64,000 bases of DNA from Chitinophagaceae bacterium. Its GTDB lineage: Bacteria > Bacteroidota > Bacteroidia > Chitinophagales > Chitinophagaceae. The stretch spans positions 62,001 through 126,000 of the forward strand of contig JAFMJI010000001.1 in the NCBI GenBank assembly GCA_017853575.1, written 5' to 3'. The translations under genes and the position numbers were made by a program. A model generated the notes under the pieces. The model worked only from the letters and a program-made list of their open reading frames with translations. It was not told the DNA's origin and searched no databases. Below, in pieces: positions 9,948 to 19,030 of this stretch. The first letter of the stretch is position 1, and each line of letters begins with the position of its first letter.

Positions 9948-10466
9948 ATGCAACATAAAAAAGCTTCAGAGTCAAAGGTTGAAATGACAGAACTGGTATT
10001 GCCTAATGATACAAATTATTATGGCAACCTCATGGGTGGAAGATTGATGTATTGGATGGATGTGGCTGCAGCCATGGCTGCCTGGAAACACTGCAATGCA
10101 CCTTGTGTAACAGCATCGGTAGACAATATTTCTTTTGTCTCCCCTATCAAATTAGGTAACGTAGTGCACATCGAAGCGAAGGTTTCTAGAGCATTTAACA
10201 CTTCTATGGAAATTCACATCAAAGTATGGGGTGAGGATTATACCCAACAATATAAATACCAGAGCAATGAAGCCTATTTCACATTTGTTGCCTTGGACCC
10301 CAATGGAAAACCTAGAAAAGTTCCTGAACTCATTCCTGAATCAGAAGATGAAAAGAAAATTTTTGATGGAGCATTGAGAAGAAGACAACTCAGGTTGATA
10401 CTTGCTAAAAAAATGAAACCTGCAGAAGCCACAGAGCTGAAAGCCTTGTTTGAAAACCAATCATGA
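9948..10466 (+). CDS. Acyl-CoA thioesterase (hotdog, YciA/BFIT-like)
   Basis: 172 aa; LVLPNDTNYYGNLMGGRLMYWMDVAAAMAAWKHC...VTASVDNISF. Confidence 0.88.
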   Translation: MQHKKASESKVEMTELVLPNDTNYYGNLMGGRLMYWMDVAAAMAAWKHCNAPCVTASVDNISFVSPIKLGNVVHIEAKVSRAFNTSMEIHIKVWGEDYTQQYKYQSNEAYFTFVALDPNGKPRKVPELIPESEDEKKIFDGALRRRQLRLILAKKMKPAEATELKALFENQS

Positions 10467-11213
10467 TGGCACAAGATGGTGATGGCGTCCTCTCATTTTA
10501 AATGAAGTACTTTGCTCGATCGCATCCATCACTAGATCTAGAATTTCATCTACACTTTTAGAATAATCAATCTCCAAAGCTGGTTTGAACTGCACTGAAA
10601 GATTTGTTCCTTTTTTCTTAAAGATGAGTCCCTTTCTATTAAATGCTCGCCAAAATCCATTGATAACAACAGGAATAACGATGGGCTTCATCTCTTTGAT
10701 GATAAATGCCGTTCCTTTTCTTCCTGGTGCAAAGGGTTTGGTAGTTCCCTGAGGGAAAGTCAAAACCCATCTTTTTTTTAATGCATCATAAATGCTTTCA
10801 AAATCTTTTGGGTCAACATCTCTTTTAATATCCACACCCTTGCTTCTCCATGTCCGTTTAATGGTAATAGCGCCAGCAAGTGTAAAAATCCTTGTGAGCA
10901 AATTATCCTTCATGGTTTCTTCAGCCGCAACAAAATTTAGCCCCACAAAAGGATTTAGTAAATAATATGGTAAGCCCAATCGATTTTTTTTACCCCACTT
11001 GACAGCACACAAAATATGTGAGATTGCTATCACATCTGCAAAATAAGTTTGATGATTGCTTACAAACAATACATTGCTCTTAGGAAGTCCTTTCAAATGC
11101 TCTGTTCCACGGATCGATAATTTGTTGATGATTGCAATACCAGGATAAGTAAATATTCCCACAACAGCAAACACCAATTTTCGAATCAGCTTGAATCGCT
11201 TGAGTTTCTTCAT
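10461..11213 (-). CDS. plsC: 1-acyl-sn-glycerol-3-phosphate acyltransferase
   Basis: 250 aa; SNHQTYFADV (NHxxxxD) and FPQGTT. Confidence 0.85.
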   Translation of the reverse strand: MKKLKRFKLIRKLVFAVVGIFTYPGIAIINKLSIRGTEHLKGLPKSNVLFVSNHQTYFADVIAISHILCAVKWGKKNRLGLPYYLLNPFVGLNFVAAEETMKDNLLTRIFTLAGAITIKRTWRSKGVDIKRDVDPKDFESIYDALKKRWVLTFPQGTTKPFAPGRKGTAFIIKEMKPIVIPVVINGFWRAFNRKGLIFKKKGTNLSVQFKPALEIDYSKSVDEILDLVMDAIEQSTSFKMRGRHHHLVPS

Positions 11214-11275
11214 ATGACGAGATCAAGATAATGAATTTAAATTAAATGACATTCCATTAGCTTTGCGGTTCAAGT

Positions 11276-11938
11276 ATGATTTTAAACACGGTTATTTTTG
11301 ATATGGATGGACTGCTGATTGATTCAGAACCATTGTGGTATGAAGCAGCACAAGAATCACTAAAACAGTTTAACGTTCATATAGAAGAAGAGGCATATAA
11401 TACAACAACCGGTCTCAGAACACCAGAATTTTTACAGCATTGGTTCAACGTTTTTGATATAGATATAATGCATTTATCAGCCACCGAAGTAGATATTTTG
11501 AACAGAGTAACTCAAAAAATCACTTCGAAAGGCAGCATGATGGATGGGGTTGAAAATGCCATCAAAATATTTGCTGATGCAGGTTTTAAAATCGGACTGG
11601 CAAGCTCTTCTCCATACAGTGTGATCGATGCGGTGTTGGAAAAAATACAATTGAAAAATAGTTTTACAGTAGTTTCATCTGCAGAACATCTGGCATATGG
11701 GAAACCGCATCCACAGGTATTTCTTGATTGTGCAGCAGCATTAAATAGTGAGCCTACAAGTTGTATTTGTGTTGAAGATTCATTCAATGGATTAATTGCA
11801 GCAAAGGCAGCAAAAATGAAATGTATAATTGTCCCTCACCCCTCACAATATGAAATGGACAGGTGGAATATTGCGGATTTAAAATTGAAGTCACTTAGAG
11901 ATTTAGAGCATGGTTTTCTCAATAAAATACTAAAATAA
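11276..11938 (+). CDS. HAD-superfamily sugar-phosphatase (beta-PGM/HxpB-like)
   Basis: 220 aa; VIFDMDGLLIDSEPLW, GLASSSPYSVID, GKPHPQVFLDCA, CVEDSFNG. Confidence 0.88.
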   Translation: MILNTVIFDMDGLLIDSEPLWYEAAQESLKQFNVHIEEEAYNTTTGLRTPEFLQHWFNVFDIDIMHLSATEVDILNRVTQKITSKGSMMDGVENAIKIFADAGFKIGLASSSPYSVIDAVLEKIQLKNSFTVVSSAEHLAYGKPHPQVFLDCAAALNSEPTSCICVEDSFNGLIAAKAAKMKCIIVPHPSQYEMDRWNIADLKLKSLRDLEHGFLNKILK

Positions 11939-11967
11939 AAAAGGCCTCGTGTAAACACGAGGCCTTT
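11934..11967 (-). terminator. Intrinsic terminator, mainly for rpsA
   Basis: 12-bp stem AAAGGCCTCGTG-taaa-CACGAGGCCTTT; the U-rich run follows the stem on the minus strand. Confidence 0.85.
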
Positions 11968-11986
11968 GGATTATATCAAGAGCAAT

Positions 11987-13807
11987 TTATTTTGCTTCAT
12001 CTCCACCTTCCATCTTCTTCTTGAGTTCAGCCAATACACCCAAATCACCCAGTGTTGATTTCTCAACCTTGCTTTGAATGTCTTTTACAGCTTTTTTAGT
12101 TTTAGCTGCATCAGCTTTTTTCTCTTTAACAACTGCTTCTTTTTCATCAGCTGCTACCTGCTCCCAAATACGTGCGTGACTCAACACAATTCTCTTTTCA
12201 TTGCGATCGAATTCGATTACCATGAATTGAGCTGTTTCGTCTGCACCGATTACCTTGCCATCTTGTTTTGCAAGGTGACGAGATGGAGCAAATCCTTCCA
12301 ATCCATAAGGAAGTTGAACCAAGGCGCCTTTATCGTCTTTCTTGGTAACAGTTCCATCATGGAGTGAACCGATAGCAAATGTTTCTTGCAATGCATTCCA
12401 AGGATCTTCTTCCAACTGCTTGTGGCCAAGCTGTAGTTTTCTATTTTCCTTGTCAATGTTCAAGATGATGGTATCAATAGAATTTCCAGATTTGGTGAAC
12501 TCTGAAGGATGATTGAAACGCTTCAACCAGCTGAGATCGCTGATATGAATCATTCCACCAATGCCTGGTTGCAATTCAACAAATACTCCATACGGAGTAA
12601 TGTTTTTAACCAATCCGCTGTGCTTGCTTCCTACTGGGAATTTCTCTTCGATTTCATTCCAAGGATCAGAGCTGAGTTGCTTGATAGACAAGCTCATCTT
12701 TCTACTGTCTTTATCGAGTGTTACAACCTTTGCTTCATACTCATCACCCAATTTGAAGAATTCTTTGGCATTTACCGGTGTATTTGCCCAAGTGATTTCA
12801 CTTACGTGAACCAATCCCTCTACACCTGGAGTGATTTCCAAGAAAGCACCGTAGTCCTCAATATTTACAACTTTACCTTTTACAGTTGCTCCTTCAACGA
12901 TGTCGGTTGACAAAGTATCCCATGGATGAGGAGTCAATTGTTTCAAGCCGAGGCTGATACGCTTTTTCTCATCATCAAAATCCAATACAACTACGTTTAC
13001 TTTCTGGTCGAGTTTCAACACCTCTGAAGGGTGGTTGATTCTTCCCCAGCTGATATCAGTGATGTACAGTAATCCATCAACTCCACCGAGATCAAGGAAT
13101 GCTCCGAAATCAGTGATGTTTTTAATGGTTCCTTCCAATACCTGACCTTTTTCCAATTTACCCATGATCTCAGCACGTTGTGCTTCGATATCACTTTCAA
13201 TGAGAGCTTTATGAGATACAACCGCATTCTTGATGGCTTCATTGATTTTCACCACCTTGAATTCCATGGTCTTACCTACGAACTGATCGTAATCTGTAAC
13301 TGGCTTCACATCAATTTGAGATCCTGGCAAGAATGTTTCCATTCCAAGGATGTCAACAATGAGTCCACCTTTTGTTTTACTGGTAACAAAGCCTGTAACA
13401 ACTTCGCCAGTTTTGTGCATTTCAACAATGCGTTCCCAAGCACGGCTGATGCGCGCTTGTTTGCGACTGAGGTGAAGATGTCCTTCCCTGTCTTCTTTTT
13501 CAACTACCATTACCTCTACCACATCGCCAGTTTTCAAACCATGCATGTCCCTGAATTCATTCAATGAAACAAGTCCATCACTTTTGAAACCAATGTTGAT
13601 CACCACATCGGTCTTGGTCATACCTACTACGGTACCTTGAACCATTTCACCATCGGTGATCGTCTTAAATGTGCCCTCGTAAACGGCATCATACTTTTGT
13701 TGCTCGTCGTTGTTGTAACGGGCAACATTGCGCTTGTCAATGCTCCAGTCAAAATCATCGTGTGCTGTAGCTACTGACGGATTTGTTAGTGTGTTGTTTT
13801 CTTCCAC
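11987..13807 (-). CDS. rpsA: 30S ribosomal protein S1, GTG start
   Basis: 606 aa, six S1 repeats (e.g. GTIKNITDFGAFLDLGGVDGLLYITDISW); GTG start with AAGGAGG 9 nt upstream. Confidence 0.95.
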   Translation of the reverse strand: MEENNTLTNPSVATAHDDFDWSIDKRNVARYNNDEQQKYDAVYEGTFKTITDGEMVQGTVVGMTKTDVVINIGFKSDGLVSLNEFRDMHGLKTGDVVEVMVVEKEDREGHLHLSRKQARISRAWERIVEMHKTGEVVTGFVTSKTKGGLIVDILGMETFLPGSQIDVKPVTDYDQFVGKTMEFKVVKINEAIKNAVVSHKALIESDIEAQRAEIMGKLEKGQVLEGTIKNITDFGAFLDLGGVDGLLYITDISWGRINHPSEVLKLDQKVNVVVLDFDDEKKRISLGLKQLTPHPWDTLSTDIVEGATVKGKVVNIEDYGAFLEITPGVEGLVHVSEITWANTPVNAKEFFKLGDEYEAKVVTLDKDSRKMSLSIKQLSSDPWNEIEEKFPVGSKHSGLVKNITPYGVFVELQPGIGGMIHISDLSWLKRFNHPSEFTKSGNSIDTIILNIDKENRKLQLGHKQLEEDPWNALQETFAIGSLHDGTVTKKDDKGALVQLPYGLEGFAPSRHLAKQDGKVIGADETAQFMVIEFDRNEKRIVLSHARIWEQVAADEKEAVVKEKKADAAKTKKAVKDIQSKVEKSTLGDLGVLAELKKKMEGGDEAK

Positions 13808-13816
13808 TATTAATGT

Positions 13817-13823
13817 CCTCCTT
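13817..13823 (-). promoter_or_regulatory. Shine-Dalgarno AAGGAGG of rpsA
   Basis: Minus strand AAAAGGAGGACATTAATA|GTG. Confidence 0.8.
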
Positions 13824-13867
13824 TTGTTTAAATTTCAAGCTGTTTTGTCAGCCTGATTTGGGGACGG

Positions 13868-13901
13868 CAAAGTTAGTCCAAATGCCCAAAAGAGCAGCAA
13901 A
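13868..13901 (-). promoter_or_regulatory. Putative Bacteroidota-type promoter of rpsA
   Basis: -7 TAACTTTG (13868-13875) and TTTG (13898-13901) on the minus strand, 22-nt spacing (slightly long). Confidence 0.5.
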
Positions 13902-13964
13902 AAACAGTGTGAATTTGGTTGAAAAATGAAGGATTTTAGAGGGAAAAAGGGGATTTTAGGCCAT

Positions 13965-15257
13965 TTATCCTGCAATTTTCTTCATAGCCCCTACCAGTTT
14001 GTCAAGTTCCTTGATGGAGGTGTACACGTTGGGGGTAACCCGGACGCCATGAATATTCTCCCAATTGATAGCAACTGCATGAATTTTATACTTGGAAAAA
14101 AGCTCTGATGAAACCTCTTCCGGTTTTTTGCCTGCTACTGCAACACTGGCAATTGCACAAGAGAGATGTTTTGAATGAGGCTGATTGAATGAAATCTTCG
14201 GATGATTTTTCAACTGATCAACCCAGTAGTTTTTCAAATAACGCAACCTTTCTTCTTTGCGTTGACTTCCCATTACATCATGAAAATCAATCGCTGCACC
14301 AATAGCCATTTCAGAAGCGAATGACCTTGTTCCCAATGATTCAAATTTTCTAATATCGGTTCCATCTGGCTCATTGTTGGAAAGCAATGCCCAAACATTT
14401 TTTATTTTATCCTTCTTGATATATAATACTCCACTTCCAAATGGAGCACTCATCCATTTATGAAGAGATGATGCAAAATAATCACAACCAAGTTCCGGTA
14501 CTTTAAATGAAAAGTGACCCAACGTATGTGCACCATCAGCTATTACTTCGATACCGCGCTGATGTGCTGCGTCTGCAATTTTTCTAACAGGCATGATCTG
14601 TCCACACCAATTGATGAGGTGTGTAACCATCACAACTTTTGTTTTTGAGGTGAAAGCTTTTATATAGTATGAAGCAATCTCATCTTCATTTTCCAAGGGC
14701 AATGGAATATCGATCCATACCAGTTTGATACCATCTCGTTTTTCACGTTGTTTCCAAGCATTGATCATGTTTGGGTAATCCTGCTTCGTCAGCACCACTT
14801 CATCACCGGCTTTTAAATTCAATCCAAAAATTACTGTATTCAATCCTTCGGTAGCATTTCGGTTGATCGCAATTTCCTCTGTATCACATCCGCATAGATT
14901 TGCCAATCGTTCTCTCAATGGCTCTCTACCTTGGTCGAGAATTTGCCACATATAATAAGAAGGGGCTTCATTGCAATATTGATAATACCTAATATGTGCA
15001 TCCTGTACTACTTTGGGTTGTGGTGCAACGCCACCATTATTAAGGTTGATGATATTAGGGCTTACCGTATATGCTTCTCTTACCCAAGACCACAATTCTT
15101 CCTCTGATGTAAAATTTCCAGGAAGTGAATTTTCAAAAAGCGATTTAACATGGGTTGCCTCAGACGCAAATGCCGGATTTACTGCTCCTAAAAAAGGCAA
15201 TGCAGTGGTGGCAGTTGCAAGCTGGTTGATGAATTTACGGCGGGTATTTAGCTTCAT
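13965..15257 (-). CDS. Class V aminotransferase / isopenicillin N epimerase-like PLP protein with Tat-like signal
   Basis: 430 aa; N-term MKLNTRRKFINQLATATTALPFLGAVNPAFA; NNGGVAPQP, NRNATEGLN, DGAHTLGHF, SSLHKW. Confidence 0.85.
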   Translation of the reverse strand: MKLNTRRKFINQLATATTALPFLGAVNPAFASEATHVKSLFENSLPGNFTSEEELWSWVREAYTVSPNIINLNNGGVAPQPKVVQDAHIRYYQYCNEAPSYYMWQILDQGREPLRERLANLCGCDTEEIAINRNATEGLNTVIFGLNLKAGDEVVLTKQDYPNMINAWKQREKRDGIKLVWIDIPLPLENEDEIASYYIKAFTSKTKVVMVTHLINWCGQIMPVRKIADAAHQRGIEVIADGAHTLGHFSFKVPELGCDYFASSLHKWMSAPFGSGVLYIKKDKIKNVWALLSNNEPDGTDIRKFESLGTRSFASEMAIGAAIDFHDVMGSQRKEERLRYLKNYWVDQLKNHPKISFNQPHSKHLSCAIASVAVAGKKPEEVSSELFSKYKIHAVAINWENIHGVRVTPNVYTSIKELDKLVGAMKKIAG

Positions 15258-15426
15258 GTTAGAAAGTTGTAGTGGTTGTAATAGTTATGATTGTTGTTTT
15301 TGTTGTCACATAATCAAGATAAAATGAAAACAACGTACGTTAAATTATGGAAAAAATGTAGAATCAACAACAAGAAATGATCAACTTAAAACTTACAACC
15401 TATAACCATTACAATTATGTCAACGA

Positions 15427-16668
15427 TTACAACAGTTGTTGCCTTCCAATCGCTCTTGCCGCAATCATCCCACTGCTCCATGCATGTTGAAAATTATATC
15501 CACCAGTGATCCCATCAATATTGATCAGCTCACCTGCAAAAAATAAATTTTTATGCTGTTTGCTTTGCATTGACAAAGGATCGATTTCTGATATATCTAC
15601 ACCACCCGCTGTTACAAACTCTTCTTTAAAAGTTGTTTTACCTTTTACATGATATGCATCTCCACATAGTACTTTCGACAATTGGACCAATTTCTTCTGA
15701 GGAATATCATTCCAATATGAGTGAAATTGAATATCAGATTTGTTCAATAAATATTCCCAAAGTCTGTTGCTTAATCCAAATTGGTTTTTGACTTGAATAA
15801 ATCCTCTTTGTATAACTTTTTCATTTTTCAATTTTTCTAACATACTGCTTTCATTGTAATCTGGACACCAGTTTACAAGAACTTCAACATCGTAATTTAA
15901 TTGATGAAGTTCGATGGCTGCATAAGAAGAAAGTTTCAAAACCGCCGGTCCACTTAACCCCCAATGCGTAATGAGCAAGGGACCTTCCTGTTCCATTTTT
16001 AATCGTGGGATCTTCACACTAGCCAACTCAACAGATACCCCCATTAGTTGATGGAGCATTTTGTCATCAATATTGAATGTAAACAATGAAGGCACGGGTG
16101 GAACAATATTCATTCCAAGGTTAGATATAAATTCAAAGGATTCAATTTTAGAAAATCCACCTGCAGCCAAACACAGGTAATCTGCATGTATTAACGTGGG
16201 TTTATTTTTTTGCAACATTACCTCAAATCCGTTCTCCAATTTAGAAATAGTTGTTACCGTTGTTTGCAACTGTATATCAACATTGTACTTAGCTGCTTCT
16301 TTTAAAAAACAATCTATAATGGTTTGAGAGTTGTTTGTAGTTGGGAAGAGTCGGCCGTCTGATTCAGTTTTAAGCACAACTCCTCTCTGTGCAAACCAAT
16401 CAATTGTATCTTTTGGTGAAAACTGATGCAAGGTTTTGCGCATGAAATTTTTTCCCCGTGGATATGCGCCCAGCAAATCACCCACTTCATTCGAAGCATG
16501 GGTAACATTGCATCTCCCACCACCACTTACTTTCACCTTTGAAAGCAGCTTATTTGTTTTTTCAACAATTATTACTTTCAGAGAAGGCGACATCCTCGCT
16601 GCATTTATTGCACAAAAAAATCCAGCTGCACCTCCACCAACAACCAGCAATGTTTTCTGATTTATCAT
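15427..16668 (-). CDS. HI0933/BaiN-family NAD(P)/FAD-dependent oxidoreductase
   Basis: 413 aa; VVGGGAAGFFCAI, KVSGGGRCNVTH, ITHWGLSGPAVLKLS, FFAGELINIDGITGGYNFQHAWSSG. Confidence 0.92.
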   Translation of the reverse strand: MINQKTLLVVGGGAAGFFCAINAARMSPSLKVIIVEKTNKLLSKVKVSGGGRCNVTHASNEVGDLLGAYPRGKNFMRKTLHQFSPKDTIDWFAQRGVVLKTESDGRLFPTTNNSQTIIDCFLKEAAKYNVDIQLQTTVTTISKLENGFEVMLQKNKPTLIHADYLCLAAGGFSKIESFEFISNLGMNIVPPVPSLFTFNIDDKMLHQLMGVSVELASVKIPRLKMEQEGPLLITHWGLSGPAVLKLSSYAAIELHQLNYDVEVLVNWCPDYNESSMLEKLKNEKVIQRGFIQVKNQFGLSNRLWEYLLNKSDIQFHSYWNDIPQKKLVQLSKVLCGDAYHVKGKTTFKEEFVTAGGVDISEIDPLSMQSKQHKNLFFAGELINIDGITGGYNFQHAWSSGMIAARAIGRQQLL

Positions 16669-18191
16669 TTTCCGATCGTCATGATGGATGTAAAAATTTC
16701 AAGTGCATCCCAAAGATTTCCAATTCGAATGTTCTCGTTTTCAGCATGCTGATTATTGTCATGATTGGCGATCGGTATAGTTATGGGTTGTGCATGAAGC
16801 TTCTCTTCAAAAATAAACAATGGTAGGCTTCCTCCCAAGGTTGGCAACTGAACAGCTTCATAGCCAATTGCAAGATTAACAGCATTCACTACCCTTTTTG
16901 CAAATGCATGTTCCATTGGAGTTTTCTGAGCATTGTAACCGCTTGATAAATGCACCATACAAATTTTATCGTGTTGCATTCTCTCTTCATCCGTAGGCTC
17001 ACTGTATACAACGTGATATCCTTTTGACTGAATATGCGCAACTACTTTTTGCTGTTGTTTTTTCCAATCATTTCCTACCACAAGCCGCAAATCAATAGAT
17101 GCAACAGCCTTGGTGGGTATGACGTTTGCTGAAAGACTCCCCACAGCAGCACTCTGAATTCCATTGATATTGAGTGAAGGCAAGTTCAACGATTCATTTA
17201 AGGTTGAATTTCTTTCAGGCTTCTTTACTCCCAACTCTTTTTTCATTTGTTCTTCTACTGGCGGAACTTTTGCGAGTGCATTTTTTTCAGCAGCAGTCAA
17301 AGGCACTACATCATCATAAAAACCCTTTACAAGCACATTCCCCTCATCATCTTTCATGCTTGCGAGTAATTTCGCTAAATCCATTGCGGGATTGGGAATC
17401 CAATTGCCATAATGCCCTGAATGCAACGGACGTTTTGGGCCATACACTGTTAGTTCCATATGAGTATCTCCTCTCACACCAAAGACTACTTGCTTTCTTC
17501 CTGATTGATGAACAGGCCCATCACAAATCACCCACATATCACCTTTTAAAAGTTGCTGATACTTTTCAAATATCTCATGCAAATGTGGAGAACCCGCCTC
17601 TTCTTCACCCTCAAAGAAAAACTTAATATTAACTGTAGGCTTAACACCCAACTGCTTTAAAATTCCATATGCATTGATGATGGAAAAAACACCTGCTTTA
17701 TCATCTGAAGCCCCTCGACCATAAATTCTCCAATTGGGATCAATGGTTTCACCTAAATTTTTCCAATCAACAATCGTTGCTTGATTGATCAATGAACCAT
17801 TGGCCAGTTGTGGCTTAAATGGATGAAGCCCTTTCATCCATTTGGAAGAATCAACAGGCTGACCATCATAGTGAGCGTAGAGTATGATGGTTTCATTTGC
17901 ACCAGGTGTCATCACCTCTCCATACACTGCAGGAGGCATTCCATTTATGATTGGATTTAACAGCTGAACATTGCTGATACCCTTTTCCTTCATCAACGCA
18001 GCAATCCAATCAGCATTTTTCTTGATGCCAGTTTGATCACTTGCTATATTCGGAATTTCCAAAAAAGATTTATATGTGAGGAGAAGATCTCTCTCATGAC
18101 CAACTCTGTAAGCCCTTACCCGAGTTGTAAGCTGGGCATGTGTTGCCAATAATAAAATGGAGAGCAAAAGGAATGAAATAAACTTCTTCAT
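16665..18191 (-). CDS. M20-family dipeptidase/peptidase, secreted
   Basis: 508 aa, signal peptide; ILYAHYDGQPVD, GRGASDDKAGV, FFFEGEEEAGSP. Confidence 0.9.
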   Translation of the reverse strand: MKKFISFLLLSILLLATHAQLTTRVRAYRVGHERDLLLTYKSFLEIPNIASDQTGIKKNADWIAALMKEKGISNVQLLNPIINGMPPAVYGEVMTPGANETIILYAHYDGQPVDSSKWMKGLHPFKPQLANGSLINQATIVDWKNLGETIDPNWRIYGRGASDDKAGVFSIINAYGILKQLGVKPTVNIKFFFEGEEEAGSPHLHEIFEKYQQLLKGDMWVICDGPVHQSGRKQVVFGVRGDTHMELTVYGPKRPLHSGHYGNWIPNPAMDLAKLLASMKDDEGNVLVKGFYDDVVPLTAAEKNALAKVPPVEEQMKKELGVKKPERNSTLNESLNLPSLNINGIQSAAVGSLSANVIPTKAVASIDLRLVVGNDWKKQQQKVVAHIQSKGYHVVYSEPTDEERMQHDKICMVHLSSGYNAQKTPMEHAFAKRVVNAVNLAIGYEAVQLPTLGGSLPLFIFEEKLHAQPITIPIANHDNNQHAENENIRIGNLWDALEIFTSIMTIGK

Positions 18192-18228
18192 AATTAAACC
18201 TTGAATTGAATGAAGAAGGTACGAAAGA

Positions 18229-19029
18229 TCAATACTCGCTGAACAAAGCAGCGTTGTTTTTTTCTTGGGAGATAATATCTGTAAAGCTGGATAGAATATC
18301 AGCCTTGTTCTTTTTTACACAAATAGTATGCTCATAGTGAGCAGAAAATTTTCCGTCTCTTGTTCTTACTGTCCATCCATCATCATCATACACCACATCC
18401 TTGGTTCCAACATTGATCATGGGTTCAATGGCAATAACCATATTTTCTCTAAGCTTTGGACCAGATCCTTTTTTCCCATAGTTCGGAACCTGGGGGTCTT
18501 CATGCAAATGTTTTCCAAGACCATGACCCACCAATTCTCTAACAACTCCAAAGTGGTATTTCTTTTCAGTGTGCTCCTGTATGGCCTGAGATATATCCCC
18601 TACACGATTCCCATTGACTGCTTTCTCAATACCAAGCAGCAACGATTCACGTGTAACCTTCATGAGCAATTGATGTTCTTCCAAAACAGGTGACAATCCA
18701 AATGTATAAGCGCTGTCACCATGAAATCCATTTTTATAAACACCTACATCGATTGAAACAAGGTCACCTTCTTTAAGTTCTTTGTTATTAGGAAAACCAT
18801 GCACTACGGCATCATTCACAGAGATACAGGTTGCAAATGGATACCCTCTATAATTTTTAAAGGATGGAATAGCCTGATGAGAATGAATAAACTCTTCTGC
18901 ACGTTTATCCAACTGAGCAGTGGTGATTCCGGGCTTTAATATGGATGCGAGTTCTGCTAGGGTGCGACTAACGAGGAGTGCACTTTCGCGGATCAACTCA
19001 ACTTCTTCGTTGGTCTTGATCCGGATCAT
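18229..19029 (-). CDS. map: Type I methionine aminopeptidase
   Basis: 266 aa; SVNDAVVHGFP, DVGVYKNGFHGDSAYTF, ELVGHGLGKHLHEDPQVPNYG. Confidence 0.95.
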   Translation of the reverse strand: MIRIKTNEEVELIRESALLVSRTLAELASILKPGITTAQLDKRAEEFIHSHQAIPSFKNYRGYPFATCISVNDAVVHGFPNNKELKEGDLVSIDVGVYKNGFHGDSAYTFGLSPVLEEHQLLMKVTRESLLLGIEKAVNGNRVGDISQAIQEHTEKKYHFGVVRELVGHGLGKHLHEDPQVPNYGKKGSGPKLRENMVIAIEPMINVGTKDVVYDDDGWTVRTRDGKFSAHYEHTICVKKNKADILSSFTDIISQEKNNAALFSEY

Positions 19030-19030
19030 T

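Noticed and set aside
12074-13567. Plus-strand ORFs (12074-12367, 12509-12910, 12561-12809, 13178-13567) opposite rpsA
   Set aside because: Shadow ORFs antisense to a strongly conserved gene; low-complexity, Phe/Ser/Cys-rich translations with no family signal
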